In this document: positions 1 to 5,780 of the stretch, piece after piece | Layout: each line of letters begins with the position of its first letter | Position numbering within the stretch: position 1 is the first letter of the stretch | Source of the DNA: Chloroflexota bacterium | GTDB taxonomy: Bacteria > Chloroflexota > Limnocylindria > Limnocylindrales > CSP1-4 | Assembly (NCBI GenBank): GCA_013695505.1 | Contig: JACDAH010000107.1 | Coordinates: 1 to 6,472 of the forward strand | Direction of reading: 5' to 3' | DNA length: 6,472 nucleotides | Position numbers and translations under genes: made by a program | The notes under the pieces: model-generated | What the model was told of the DNA's origin: nothing | Database searches by the model: none | Seen by the model: the letters and a program-made list of their open reading frames with translations, nothing else

Positions 1-1371
1 GTGGTCGACGGCGGCTCCCGCGACGGCAGCCGCGAGGTCGCTGCCGGCGCCGGCGCCGTAGTCATCGGCGAACCCCGACGCGGGTACGGCCGGGCCTGTC
101 TCCGCGGAACGCGGCAGGCATTGGCCCCGGCTCCCGACGGACATCGCCACGATGCCGTGGCCTTCCTCGACGGCGACGGGTCATGTGATCCGGGCGACCT
201 TCCGCGCCTCATCGCGGCCCTGGCCGGCGCGGACGTCGTCCTGGGGCGGCGTCCCCGGCGGCTGGTCGAGCGGTCGGCGATGCCCTGGCCGGCCCGCCTC
301 GGCAATGCTTTGGTGGCCACAATTGTCTCGCTCCGTTGCGGGAGGGTCATCCGCGACCTGCCGCCGTACAAGGTTGTCCGCCGCGCGACCCTGGAGCAGC
401 TCGACCTCGATGACGAGACCTACGGTTGGAGCGTCCAGCTGGTGGCCCGGGCCGGCCGCGAGCCGTCGATCCGCGTTCGCGAGATCCCGGTGCCGTTTCG
501 GGCCCGACGCGGTGGGGTCAGCAAGGTCTCGGGTTCATGGCGCGCCTCGTTCGACGCGGGCCGGGCCATGATCGCAGTCGCGGTCCGCGAGACGCGGAGG
601 CGGCCGGTCCTGGCGTTGATGGCCAAGGCACCCGGTGCCGGTCACGCCAAGACGCGGCTTGCGGTCGAGCTCGGAGAGGACCGGACTGCTGAGCTCTGGG
701 CGGCCTGCCTGGCCGACGTCGGTGAGGCGGGTGAGACCGCCGGACGGGAGGTCGCCGCAGCGTCGGTCGTGATGATCCCCCGGAGCGACGACATCGATCC
801 GATCGGAAGGATCATCGGACCTGGCTGGATCCCGATCGTTCAACGCCGGGTCGGCCTGGCTGCCGCTCTGGTCGAGGTGTTCATCACCGCATTCGATCGC
901 GGCGCCGATCGAGCGGTCGCGATCGCCGGCGACGCGCCGGGCCTTCCGCCGTCGCTCATCCGGGACGCGTTCGCCGCCCTCGACGCTGGCCGGGACGCGG
1001 CAGCCGTCGGGCCGAGTCAGGACGGCGGCTATCACCTCGTCGGGCTGCGCTGGGGTCCCGTTCCCGTCGGCTGGCCACGGCTTCTTCGCGAGCGCCGGCG
1101 GCGGCGGCTGGAGCAGCGCCTGGCCATGGCATTCGAGACCGTCCCGATGGGTGCCGCAGAGGCGTTCGATGAGACGGTCCGGGCACTCGGAGCGGCCGGC
1201 TGGCAGGTCGCCTCGCTCGGTTCATGGCCAGACCTCGACACGCTCGCCGACCTGCGGGTGCTCGCCGGAAGGCTTGCCGAAGACGGCCGCTGGGCTCCCC
1301 GGACGGCGGCCTGGATCGATCGGCATCGAGCCGTCATGGAGCCACCCGGACCGGAGGAGAGCGCTGACTGA
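1..1371 (+). CDS. Glycosyltransferase family 2 fused to DUF2064 (CofC-like) transferase, 5'-truncated
   Basis: The protein has two fused transferase domains. Residues 1-200 are a GT2 (GT-A fold) domain of the dolichyl-phosphate-mannose-synthase-like type. It begins inside the first conserved strand (VVDGGSRDGS, cf. VVDxxSxDG), has a DxD metal/nucleotide-sugar motif at D57-D59 (DGDG), the DLPPYKVVRR stretch near 119 and a GGVSKVSGS motif near 171. Residues 202-440 match DUF2064 (TIGR04282, 'rSAM/selenodomain-associated transferase 1'): MAKAPGAGHAKTRL at 207, GDAPGLP near 310, SQDGGYHLVGL near 339 and DLDTLADL near 411. The first codon, GTG, reads as the first Val of the VVD motif, so the true start lies upstream of the window. 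No transmembrane segment is evident. Known for the family: DUF2064 resembles CofC-type nucleotidyltransferases and co-occurs with radical SAM/selenodomain proteins. Inference: it supplies an activated or glycosylated intermediate to the pathway whose methyltransferase and radical SAM genes follow. The substrate is unknown. Confidence 0.87.
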   Translation: MVDGGSRDGSREVAAGAGAVVIGEPRRGYGRACLRGTRQALAPAPDGHRHDAVAFLDGDGSCDPGDLPRLIAALAGADVVLGRRPRRLVERSAMPWPARLGNALVATIVSLRCGRVIRDLPPYKVVRRATLEQLDLDDETYGWSVQLVARAGREPSIRVREIPVPFRARRGGVSKVSGSWRASFDAGRAMIAVAVRETRRRPVLALMAKAPGAGHAKTRLAVELGEDRTAELWAACLADVGEAGETAGREVAAASVVMIPRSDDIDPIGRIIGPGWIPIVQRRVGLAAALVEVFITAFDRGADRAVAIAGDAPGLPPSLIRDAFAALDAGRDAAAVGPSQDGGYHLVGLRWGPVPVGWPRLLRERRRRRLEQRLAMAFETVPMGAAEAFDETVRALGAAGWQVASLGSWPDLDTLADLRVLAGRLAEDGRWAPRTAAWIDRHRAVMEPPGPEESAD

Positions 1372-1385
1372 TCCGAAACCCGGCC

Positions 1386-1416
1386 CTCGATGACGTCGGT
1401 GCGGCCTACCGTCGAG
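1386..1416 (+). terminator. Bulged hairpin after the transferase gene, possible terminator
   Basis: CTCGA (1386-1390) pairs with TCGAG (1412-1416), and CGGT (1397-1400) pairs with ACCG (1408-1411), leaving a six-base bulge on one side. It sits 15 bases after the stop codon. There is no T tract, so it could be a Rho-dependent or processing structure, or chance pairing in GC-rich DNA. Confidence 0.2.
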
Positions 1417-1457
1417 TCTGCTGGCGAGAGGACTCCGCCGTCGCCCTTCGATCACCG

Positions 1458-1486
1458 TTGGACCATTCCTGCGAGTGTCGGATAAT
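1458..1486 (+). promoter_or_regulatory. Putative sigma70 promoter for methyltransferase/radical SAM pair
   Basis: TTGGAC (1458-1463) is separated by exactly 17 bases from GATAAT (1481-1486). The -10 hexamer matches the TATAAT consensus at five of six positions; the -35 shares only its TTG core. Transcription would start near 1493 and leave a leader of about 120 bases before the ATG at 1615. An AT-rich hexamer of this kind stands out in this GC-rich gap. The remaining gap sequence (1372-1457 and 1487-1614) shows no coding potential that I can support. Confidence 0.45.
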
Positions 1487-1614
1487 GGGCCCGGTCCGGT
1501 TTGCGCCTGCCCCTCCGGAGGTGCCGCACTGTCACCAGAACGTCATCAACTCGTCGCCCAGAACGGCCATCGTTCCTGGACGACTCACTCGCCACGCTGA
1601 GGATCGACCGCAGG

Positions 1615-2265
1615 ATGGACGCCCACCCGACAGGAAATCAGTGGGATTGGATCTACGCCACACGCGCCCTGGACGCCGTGGGCTGGTTCGAGCCCGACCC
1701 GAGCAACTCGCATGAGCTCGTGGCCGAAGCCGTCGCGCTCGGTGGGCGGAGCATCATCGACGTCGGTGGCGGCGCCTCGCGGCTCGTCGACCAGTTCCTC
1801 GAACTGCCTCTCGAGCGGATCGCGGTCCTTGACATCTCGGAGGCCGGATTGGCACACGCGCGCCACCGCCTGGGCGCGCGGGCGGACGCGGTCGAATGGA
1901 TTGTCGGAGACGTTGTCAGCGTGGACGATGTCGGCGAGTTCGACATCTGGCACGACCGGGCCGCGTTCCATTTCCTGCTCGAGGAGGCCGACCGACGACG
2001 CTACGTCAGACTCGCTGAACGGACGGTCAGGATCGGGGGTCGGGCCATCATCGCCACGTTCGCCGACGACGGCCCCGAACGCTGCAGCGGCATGCCCGTC
2101 CGCCGCTATGAACCTGCGGACCTTGCCGCCGAGTGCGGTCCGGGGTTTCGGCTCATCGACAGCCGGCGGTACGTGCATCACACCCCGGCCGGCGTCGCCC
2201 AGAGCTTCCAGTACTCCACCCTTGAGCGCGTCGCCCGGGCCACAGGCCACGATGCCGGTTCATAG
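1615..2265 (+). CDS. Class I SAM-dependent methyltransferase
   Basis: This 216-residue protein is a Rossmann-fold SAM methyltransferase. Motif I is IIDVGGGAS (47-55), the ribose-binding acidic residue is D73 in AVLDIS, and the next acidic position is GDV (98-100). The family-typical WHDRAAFHFL (112-121), GGRAIIATFADDGPE (141-155), RCSGMPV (156-162) and HHTP (188-191) follow. The N-terminal pattern WDWIY...VGWFEPDP (10-29) matches the small soluble methyltransferases that begin with a W-x-x-x-Y...SW/GWF...P signature. The acceptor substrate is not known for the bacterial members. I chose ATG 1615 because homology begins there and GAGG (1599-1602) lies about 12 bases upstream. An in-frame TTG at 1501 would add 38 Arg-rich residues that look non-coding, and it would sit almost on the predicted transcript start. 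The 3' end overlaps the radical SAM start by 14 bases, so the two are probably translationally coupled. It likely methylates a product or intermediate of the partner enzyme. Confidence 0.87.
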   Translation: MDAHPTGNQWDWIYATRALDAVGWFEPDPSNSHELVAEAVALGGRSIIDVGGGASRLVDQFLELPLERIAVLDISEAGLAHARHRLGARADAVEWIVGDVVSVDDVGEFDIWHDRAAFHFLLEEADRRRYVRLAERTVRIGGRAIIATFADDGPERCSGMPVRRYEPADLAAECGPGFRLIDSRRYVHHTPAGVAQSFQYSTLERVARATGHDAGS

Positions 2266-3403
2266 TCCCGCCACCAACTACGGCGGTGGCCGCGCGCTGC
2301 CCGTCCATGCCGACCTCGAGGATGCCCGGGCCGATCTGGCGTCAGGCCTGCTGATCCGGATCCACCTCGCCCTGCTGAACATGACCGAGGGCCAGATCCT
2401 CAGGATCTCGAGTCCGCTGACGGAGGTGACCGACCAGCTGCGCTCGTTCGAAGCGGCGAGCGGCAACGCCCTGCTGTCGGTCATGCCCGACGCTGCGCGT
2501 CCCGGTTGGTCGTCCCACTACCTCCGAAAGGGAGGTGCCCGAACCGACTGGTCCGACGTCACCGACGCGCCCGATCTCATCAGTGTCGCGACGCCTGACA
2601 CAGCGCGCTCGATCGAGCAGCTCATGCCGACGCGGCTCTGGCTGTACACGAACTACGACTGCAACCTCGCCTGCGACTACTGCTGCGTCGTGGCGGGCCC
2701 ACGGGCAGACCCCCGCCGTCTGCCCGCCGAGCGAATCCACGCGCTGGTCGATCAGGCCGTGGCGTCGGGCATGAGTGAGGTCTTCCTGACCGGCGGCGAG
2801 CCGACGCTCCGACCCGACCTGCCTGAATTGATCGAGTACGTCACCGATCGTCTGCCACTGACGCTCCTGACGAATGCGATGCTTCTGCGCGGGCCGCGCT
2901 GGGATCGGCTCCGGCCGTTGATCGCCGCCGGTCGGCCCATCGCATTCCAGGTCAGCCTCGACTCTGCCACACCTGAACGGCATGACGCCCATCGGGGCCA
3001 AGGGGCCCACGCCCGTGCCCTCGCCGGGATCCGGACCCTGGTCGAGGCCGGGGCCCGGGTCCGCCTCGCGGCATCGCTGCCGGAGGCCGCCCTCGACGAA
3101 ATTCCGGAGCTCCATCTCCTGGCCGACAGCCTCGGGATCCGAGCGGACGACCGAATCTTCCGACCGATCGCGCTCCGCGGTGCCGCGTCGGAGGGCGAGC
3201 CCATCCGACCAGAGGACGTCGCGCCCGAGCTCACATGCGACGCGCAGGGCTGGTTCTGGCACCCGCTCTCGAACGATCCGGACATGCGCCTCGATCTTCC
3301 GCCCGACGCGTCGATGGCCGCGGCGCTGGAGGCCGTCCGCGGCCGTCTTGTCGAGATGATCTCGAGCCACTCGGCGAGGCTCGACCGGTTCGTGTGTGGC
3401 TGA
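2252..3403 (+). CDS. Radical SAM enzyme with N-terminal TusA-like domain
   Basis: The 383-residue protein has two parts. Residues 25-95 resemble TusA/SirA sulfur-carrier proteins: the helix-to-turn LLNMTEGQIL aligns with TusA RNMQPGETL, and HYLRKGG (89-95) aligns with the terminal YLIRKGG strand. The CPxP active-site cysteine is absent; the aligned position is about A30 in DLASGLL. Residues 127-310 form the radical SAM barrel. The [4Fe-4S] motif is CX3CX2C at C137, C141 and C144, followed by an extra C145. The SAM-binding TGGEPT is at 180-185 and the VSLDS strand at 234-238. The C-terminus has only C329 and C382, too few for a classical SPASM domain with two auxiliary clusters. ATG 2252 lies inside the methyltransferase end (14-base overlap) with no strong ribosome site, which suggests re-initiation; reading frame upstream of it is a shadow of the methyltransferase. 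The reaction and substrate are unknown. The context suggests modification of a small molecule or peptide together with the methyltransferase and the GT2-DUF2064 enzyme. Confidence 0.9.
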   Translation: MPVHSPATNYGGGRALPVHADLEDARADLASGLLIRIHLALLNMTEGQILRISSPLTEVTDQLRSFEAASGNALLSVMPDAARPGWSSHYLRKGGARTDWSDVTDAPDLISVATPDTARSIEQLMPTRLWLYTNYDCNLACDYCCVVAGPRADPRRLPAERIHALVDQAVASGMSEVFLTGGEPTLRPDLPELIEYVTDRLPLTLLTNAMLLRGPRWDRLRPLIAAGRPIAFQVSLDSATPERHDAHRGQGAHARALAGIRTLVEAGARVRLAASLPEAALDEIPELHLLADSLGIRADDRIFRPIALRGAASEGEPIRPEDVAPELTCDAQGWFWHPLSNDPDMRLDLPPDASMAAALEAVRGRLVEMISSHSARLDRFVCG

Positions 3404-3404
3404 C

Positions 3405-3457
3405 GGCTCTCGCGGTGCGAGGGGGAGCCAGCCGCCCAGGGGCACCGTGTCGCCCCT
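3405..3457 (+). terminator. Two adjacent hairpins after radical SAM stop, possible terminator
   Basis: Directly after the TGA, CTCGC (3409-3413) pairs with GCGAG (3417-3421) around a GGT loop, with an outer GGCT/AGCC stem (3405-3408, 3426-3429). A second perfect 6-bp stem AGGGGC/GCCCCT (3438-3443, 3452-3457) follows with an 8-base loop. Neither has a T tract, so intrinsic termination would be weak. They may instead stabilise the mRNA 3' end. Confidence 0.25.
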
Positions 3458-3475
3458 CCGGGCCTCCGCTACAAT
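3447..3475 (+). promoter_or_regulatory. Putative promoter (TACAAT box) upstream of first tRNA-like element
   Basis: TACAAT (3470-3475) matches the -10 consensus at five of six positions and stands out in GC-rich DNA. The hexamer 17 bases upstream, GTGTCG (3447-3452), is a poor -35. A transcript starting near 3482 would run through the tRNA-like element and end at its terminator near 3741, giving an RNA of about 260 bases. This is an inference; no equivalent box is seen before the second copy. Confidence 0.3.
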
Positions 3476-3631
3476 GCGCCGAGCCATTGCGTCTCGCCGT
3501 CCTGCGGCGGAGCTCCGGGCGAGGACTGGAACGCCTCGCATTCAACCGGCGCCGAGCAGCGAGTCGACCGAAGCGCGACGGACAGGTTCCGACGCACGTC
3601 CCCCAGCCAGGGTCCGTCTGCCGGGACCGCC

Positions 3632-3698
3632 GGGCGGCTAGCTGAGCTGGTTAGAGCACTTGCTTGACATGTGCCTTAGCCAGTGCGGCGTACCGCCC
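3632..3698 (+). other. tRNA-Val(GAC)-like domain lacking T arm, copy 1
   Basis: Acceptor strand GGGCGGC (3632-3638), T8-A9, a D stem GCTG/GAGC with one mismatch, D loop AGCTGGTTA with the invariant GG, then anticodon strand CTTGC and loop TTGACAT with anticodon GAC at 3666-3668 follow tRNA-Val closely. After the loop the sequence departs: GTGCC cannot rebuild the anticodon stem and no T-loop consensus (TTCGA) exists. CCGCCC at 3693-3698 could pair with the 5' GGGCGG, giving a closed 67-base tRNA-like fold. No CCA follows. It is not a functional tRNA by sequence. Confidence 0.5.
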
Positions 3699-3707
3699 GT
3701 ACGATTG

Positions 3708-3741
3708 AACGGCCCAAGCCTTACGGCGAGGGCCGTTTTTT
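3708..3741 (+). terminator. Intrinsic terminator of element copy 1
   Basis: AACGGCCC (3708-3715) pairs perfectly with GGGCCGTT (3730-3737). Inside, a 2x2 internal loop (AA opposite GA) leads to a GCC/GGC stem closed by TTAC. Six T residues (3736-3741) begin at the stem base. It would end transcripts from the radical SAM gene or from the TACAAT box, and insulate the lipoprotein gene. Confidence 0.8.
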
Positions 3742-3933
3742 CGTTTGTACGATATCGGGTGCAACGTGCGCGTTCGGTCTGCGACCCAGTGGTCGACCGA
3801 TCTGCCACATACCGCGGTTGGCGACGAGGTGGGCTACGGCGACGCGCGGAGCGGTGGGCCGCCGTGACCCTCCGCCGCCCCGCTTCAGCTGCGGCTTATC
3901 CACTGTTCGCTCCCGGTCACACGGCCGGCCGGC

Positions 3934-3961
3934 CGATCGTCCGCCGATCGGGACACGATCG
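3934..3961 (+). promoter_or_regulatory. Three CGATCG palindromes at 11-base spacing, operator-like
   Basis: CGATCG occurs at 3934-3939, 3945-3950 and 3956-3961, each start exactly 11 bases after the last (about one helical turn), ending 16 bases before the GGAGGGGAG ribosome site of the lipoprotein gene. This spacing suits cooperative protein binding on one DNA face. Caution: CGATCG also occurs three times within 894-925 in the first gene, so the word is common here and may be chance. Confidence 0.25.
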
Positions 3962-3988
3962 CCGTGACGAGCACATCGGAGGGGAGTT

Positions 3989-5550
3989 ATGCGCCGCCTG
4001 ATCTGGGTCGTCAGCGCTCTTGCGCTCGTCGTGGCGGGCTGTGGCAGCACCGAAACCCCATCGCCGGAGCCGAGCAGCCGGCCGTCGGCAGCCGCTCCGT
4101 CGGTGACAGCTCCGGCGGCTTCGCAGGTCGCCATCGTGACGATGCCGCGCCCGATCCCGACCGCTTCACCGGACCCGTCTCCACCGCCGCCCACGAGGCC
4201 ATCGGTGCTCCTGCCTTCGCCGGCGACGGCCCAGACCATGGGTCTCGAGCGCGGGGCCGCCTGGTTCACCGATTACGGGTTCAACGAGCGACCGTTCGCG
4301 GTAGGTCCCGCGTGGCAGGTGTACATGGACTACGAGTCCGTGATCTTCGCACCGGCCTCGCGGATCGGCGTCAATCCGGCGAACGTCCGGGGCGGCGGCG
4401 TCGCCCACGAATGGTGGGACGGGTTCGACGGCTCGGTGGAGGTCCTCTGGGCGGCCAGGCTACAGCGGTTCGTCGCTGTCGCGCCGCTCGCCCCTGCCGT
4501 GGACGGGGGCTGTCGCCAGAGCCGCCTGAAGATCGCGGTGTCGAAGTCGGGTGACCCGCGGGCGCCGTGGATCTTCAGCGAGGTCGACGTCCCGTACGAC
4601 TCGCGCGACTTCGGCCTCGGCGCCAGCGACGACAAGCTCCTGATCTCCAGCCGGGACTTCTGCGGGCCGGAGCCGAAGGGCAGCTTCATCCGGGTCATCG
4701 ACCTGGCCGACCTGATCGACGGCGGTCGCGTGACCATCCAGGACGTCACGCCCACGGAGACAGACACGTACCGCTGGATCGTCGCGCAGTCGGTCCCGGT
4801 CGCGGGCTCGAATCGCGTGGGGAATGCTCTCCATCTGGTCGCGGTCCATGAAGTGAACGGCGCGTGGACATCGTTCTCCTACGCGAAGCTGGACGGCACA
4901 GCCCGCGACGGCACGGCTCACCTGAGCGCCCCACTGGACCTGACCGCCGCGGGAATCGTCGCACCATACGCAAATCCGGCCGCGTTGAACGCGGCTGATC
5001 AGCAAGAGCCGGATCCCGATCCGGTCGTGCAGGCGGCCCTGATGAACGCAGGTCGAGGACCGACGAGCGCGGCCGCCCGGGACGGCCGCCTGTGGGCCGC
5101 CTTCAACCGCGTCTGCCGGCCAGACGGCGACACCCGGACCGCTGGTGCGCCCAGCTCGTCGTCCTCGATACCACCGCCTCGATCCCGACGCTGGTCGAGG
5201 ACGCGACGGTCGGCGTCCTCGGAGCCGATGTCAGACAGCCAGAGGTGGGCGTCGCCCGCGATGGCACCGTCTACCTCGCCCAGCACCAGGCGCCGGCACG
5301 CGGCCAGCATCCGTCCGTGCTGGTCGGAACCTGGCGCCATTCGTCCGAGCCCATCGCAGGCGGCCGGCCGAACGTGGTCCTCGATAACCCCGAAGGGACG
5401 GACTCGCCGGGTCGAGGAGGCATCGTGCCGGACATGGCACAGGTCGGGGTCGTGAAGATGGCCACCGGCACGGCAATCGGGGGGATTGGCGGAGACGAGC
5501 AGGGCTCGGGCGCGATCCTGTTCCTCCGCCTGTGGAGAGGCACCCAGTGA
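3989..5550 (+). CDS. Secreted lipoprotein, predicted beta-rich repeat protein, with a frameshift
   Basis: A signal peptide (RR, then a hydrophobic run 4-16) ends in lipobox VAGC with acylated C18. A Ser/Pro/Thr-rich linker (about 19-80) follows, then a beta-rich extracellular domain with blade-like stretches (EVLWAARLQRFVAVAPL near 151, DDKLLISSRDF near 214, NALHLVAVHEV near 279, DGRLWAAFNRVC near 365). It suggests a propeller or sialidase-like fold, but I do not recognise the family. The start is firm: GGAGGGGAG at 3978-3986 lies just before ATG 3989. The frame breaks near 5135-5146. The initial frame turns into Ser/Arg-rich nonsense and stops at 5455, while the next frame continues with RWCAQLVVLDTTASIPTLVE and a coherent C-terminus, stopping at 5550. 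One missing base after CGG 5135-5137 explains it; the restored protein would be about 520 residues. The break lies between C376 and the restored C387, a likely disulfide pair. It may be a sequencing or assembly error or a young pseudogene. The gene lies between the two tRNA-like repeats. Confidence 0.78.
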
Positions 5551-5556
5551 GGTCGC

Positions 5557-5587
5557 CCGGGGGTGGCGGACGCTCTGTCGCCCCCGG
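5557..5587 (+). terminator. GC hairpin after lipoprotein gene, possible terminator
   Basis: CCGGGGG (5557-5563) pairs perfectly with CCCCCGG (5581-5587) around a 17-base loop, six bases after the stop codon. There is no T tract. The efficient terminator for this gene is probably the one inside the second tRNA-like element. Confidence 0.25.
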
Positions 5588-5635
5588 CGAGGGACCTGCG
5601 TTCTCATCCGGGACGGCGCGACGGGTCGCGCCCGC

Positions 5636-5702
5636 GGGCGGCTACCTCAGCTGGTTAGAGCACTTGCTTGACATGCGCATAGCCGGATGCGGCGTGCCGC
5701 CG
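5636..5702 (+). other. tRNA-Val(GAC)-like domain lacking T arm, copy 2
   Basis: Acceptor strand GGGCGGC (5636-5642), T8-A9, D stem CCTC/GAGC with a mismatch at the first pair (copy 1 is mismatched at the fourth), D loop AGCTGGTTA, anticodon strand CTTGC and loop TTGACAT with GAC at 5670-5672. The descending anticodon strand and T arm are absent. Instead, CGCAT/ATGCG (5676-5680, 5687-5691) can form a local hairpin. GCCGCC (5696-5701) can pair with GGCGGC (5637-5642). Confidence 0.5.
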
Positions 5703-5711
5703 GTAGGATTG

Positions 5712-5743
5712 AACGGCCTGAGCCTTGCGGCGAGGGCCGTTTT
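5712..5743 (+). terminator. Intrinsic terminator of element copy 2
   Basis: AACGGCC (5712-5718) pairs with GGCCGTT (5735-5741), with a U-G wobble at 5719/5734. A 2x2 internal loop GA/GA (tandem sheared G-A pairs possible) leads to GCC/GGC and a TTGC tetraloop. The T tract is shorter (5740-5743, then AGCG), so termination may be weaker than in copy 1. The changes keep the fold, supporting selection on structure. Confidence 0.65.
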
Positions 5744-5780
5744 AGCGTTTGTACGTTATCGGCTGTAGTTGGGGACGAAC

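Larger units (their letters stand above)
3632..3758 (+). repeat. tRNA-Val-like repeat element, copy 1
   Basis: This 127-base element aligns without gaps to 5636-5762, with 18 mismatches by my count (about 86% identity). Both copies start at GGGCGGCTA and end at TATCGG; the sequence outside those limits is unrelated. The two copies are in the same orientation as the genes and 2004 bases apart. The element has a tRNA-Val(GAC)-like first half, a middle with a GGCG-TAC-CGCC mini-hairpin, a conserved TACGATTGAAC stretch, an intrinsic terminator and a short conserved tail. Mismatches fall at first and third codon positions alike, and this copy has an in-frame TAG in the only frame shared as an open frame, so it is not a coding repeat. 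It could be a structural RNA gene, a tRNA-derived mobile repeat or decayed tRNA duplications. Confidence 0.85.
3404..3988 (+). other. 585-base gene-free interval with RNA-like element
   Basis: No credible protein gene is visible; the open frames here are Arg/Pro/Ser-rich shadows. The interval holds two hairpins right after the radical SAM stop, a TACAAT promoter-like box at 3470, the first tRNA-Val-like element with its terminator (3632-3758), and a 230-base leader for the lipoprotein gene. That leader contains three CGATCG palindromes close to the ribosome site. I see no clear sigma70 promoter for the lipoprotein gene in 3759-3930. Confidence 0.6.
5636..5762 (+). repeat. tRNA-Val-like repeat element, copy 2
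   Basis: Second copy of the 127-base element, 85 bases after the lipoprotein stop and ending 18 bases before the ATG of the small CxxC protein. It keeps the same order: tRNA-like 5' part, GGCG-TGC-CGCC mini-hairpin, TAGGATTGAAC, terminator, TTTGTACGTTATCGG tail. Its bases read through as an open frame from 5532, but that protein is a translation of RNA-like sequence, not a gene. Because the following gene starts so close, this copy could act as a leader that attenuates it. Confidence 0.85.

Noticed and set aside
894..925. CGATCG/GCGATCGC cluster (HIP1-like)
   Set aside because: Lies within conserved coding sequence and is explained by Arg/Ile/Asp codon use.
2342..3541. Long open frame of 399 codons on the minus strand opposite the radical SAM gene
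   Set aside because: High-GC shadow: Arg/Gly/Pro-rich, no recognisable motif, while the + strand carries complete radical SAM motifs.
3474..3641. Leaderless ORF starting at the ATG within TACAATG
   Set aside because: Arg/Pro/Ser-rich composition with no structure, and it runs into the repeat element.
3632..3710. Functional tRNA-Val gene, or tRNA split by a short intron
   Set aside because: No 3' anticodon strand, no T-loop TTCGA and no 3' half were found downstream of either copy; D stems each carry a mismatch.
3650..3710. TTGACA inside the tRNA-like anticodon loop acting as a -35 box
   Set aside because: The nearest -10-like hexamer (TACGAT at 3700, TAGGAT at 5704) is 30 bases away, far beyond the usual 16-18; TTGACA is explained by the GAC anticodon loop.
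3632..3758. Integron attC site
   Set aside because: GTT- and AAC-type core boxes are in the wrong order and do not match GTTRRRY/RYYYAAC; no integrase is in the window.
5532..5768. Open frame through copy 2 of the repeat, resembling the peptide read from copy 1 (3660-4001)
   Set aside because: It translates a tRNA-like sequence and terminator. Copy 1 has a stop in the shared frame, and mismatches between copies show no third-position bias.
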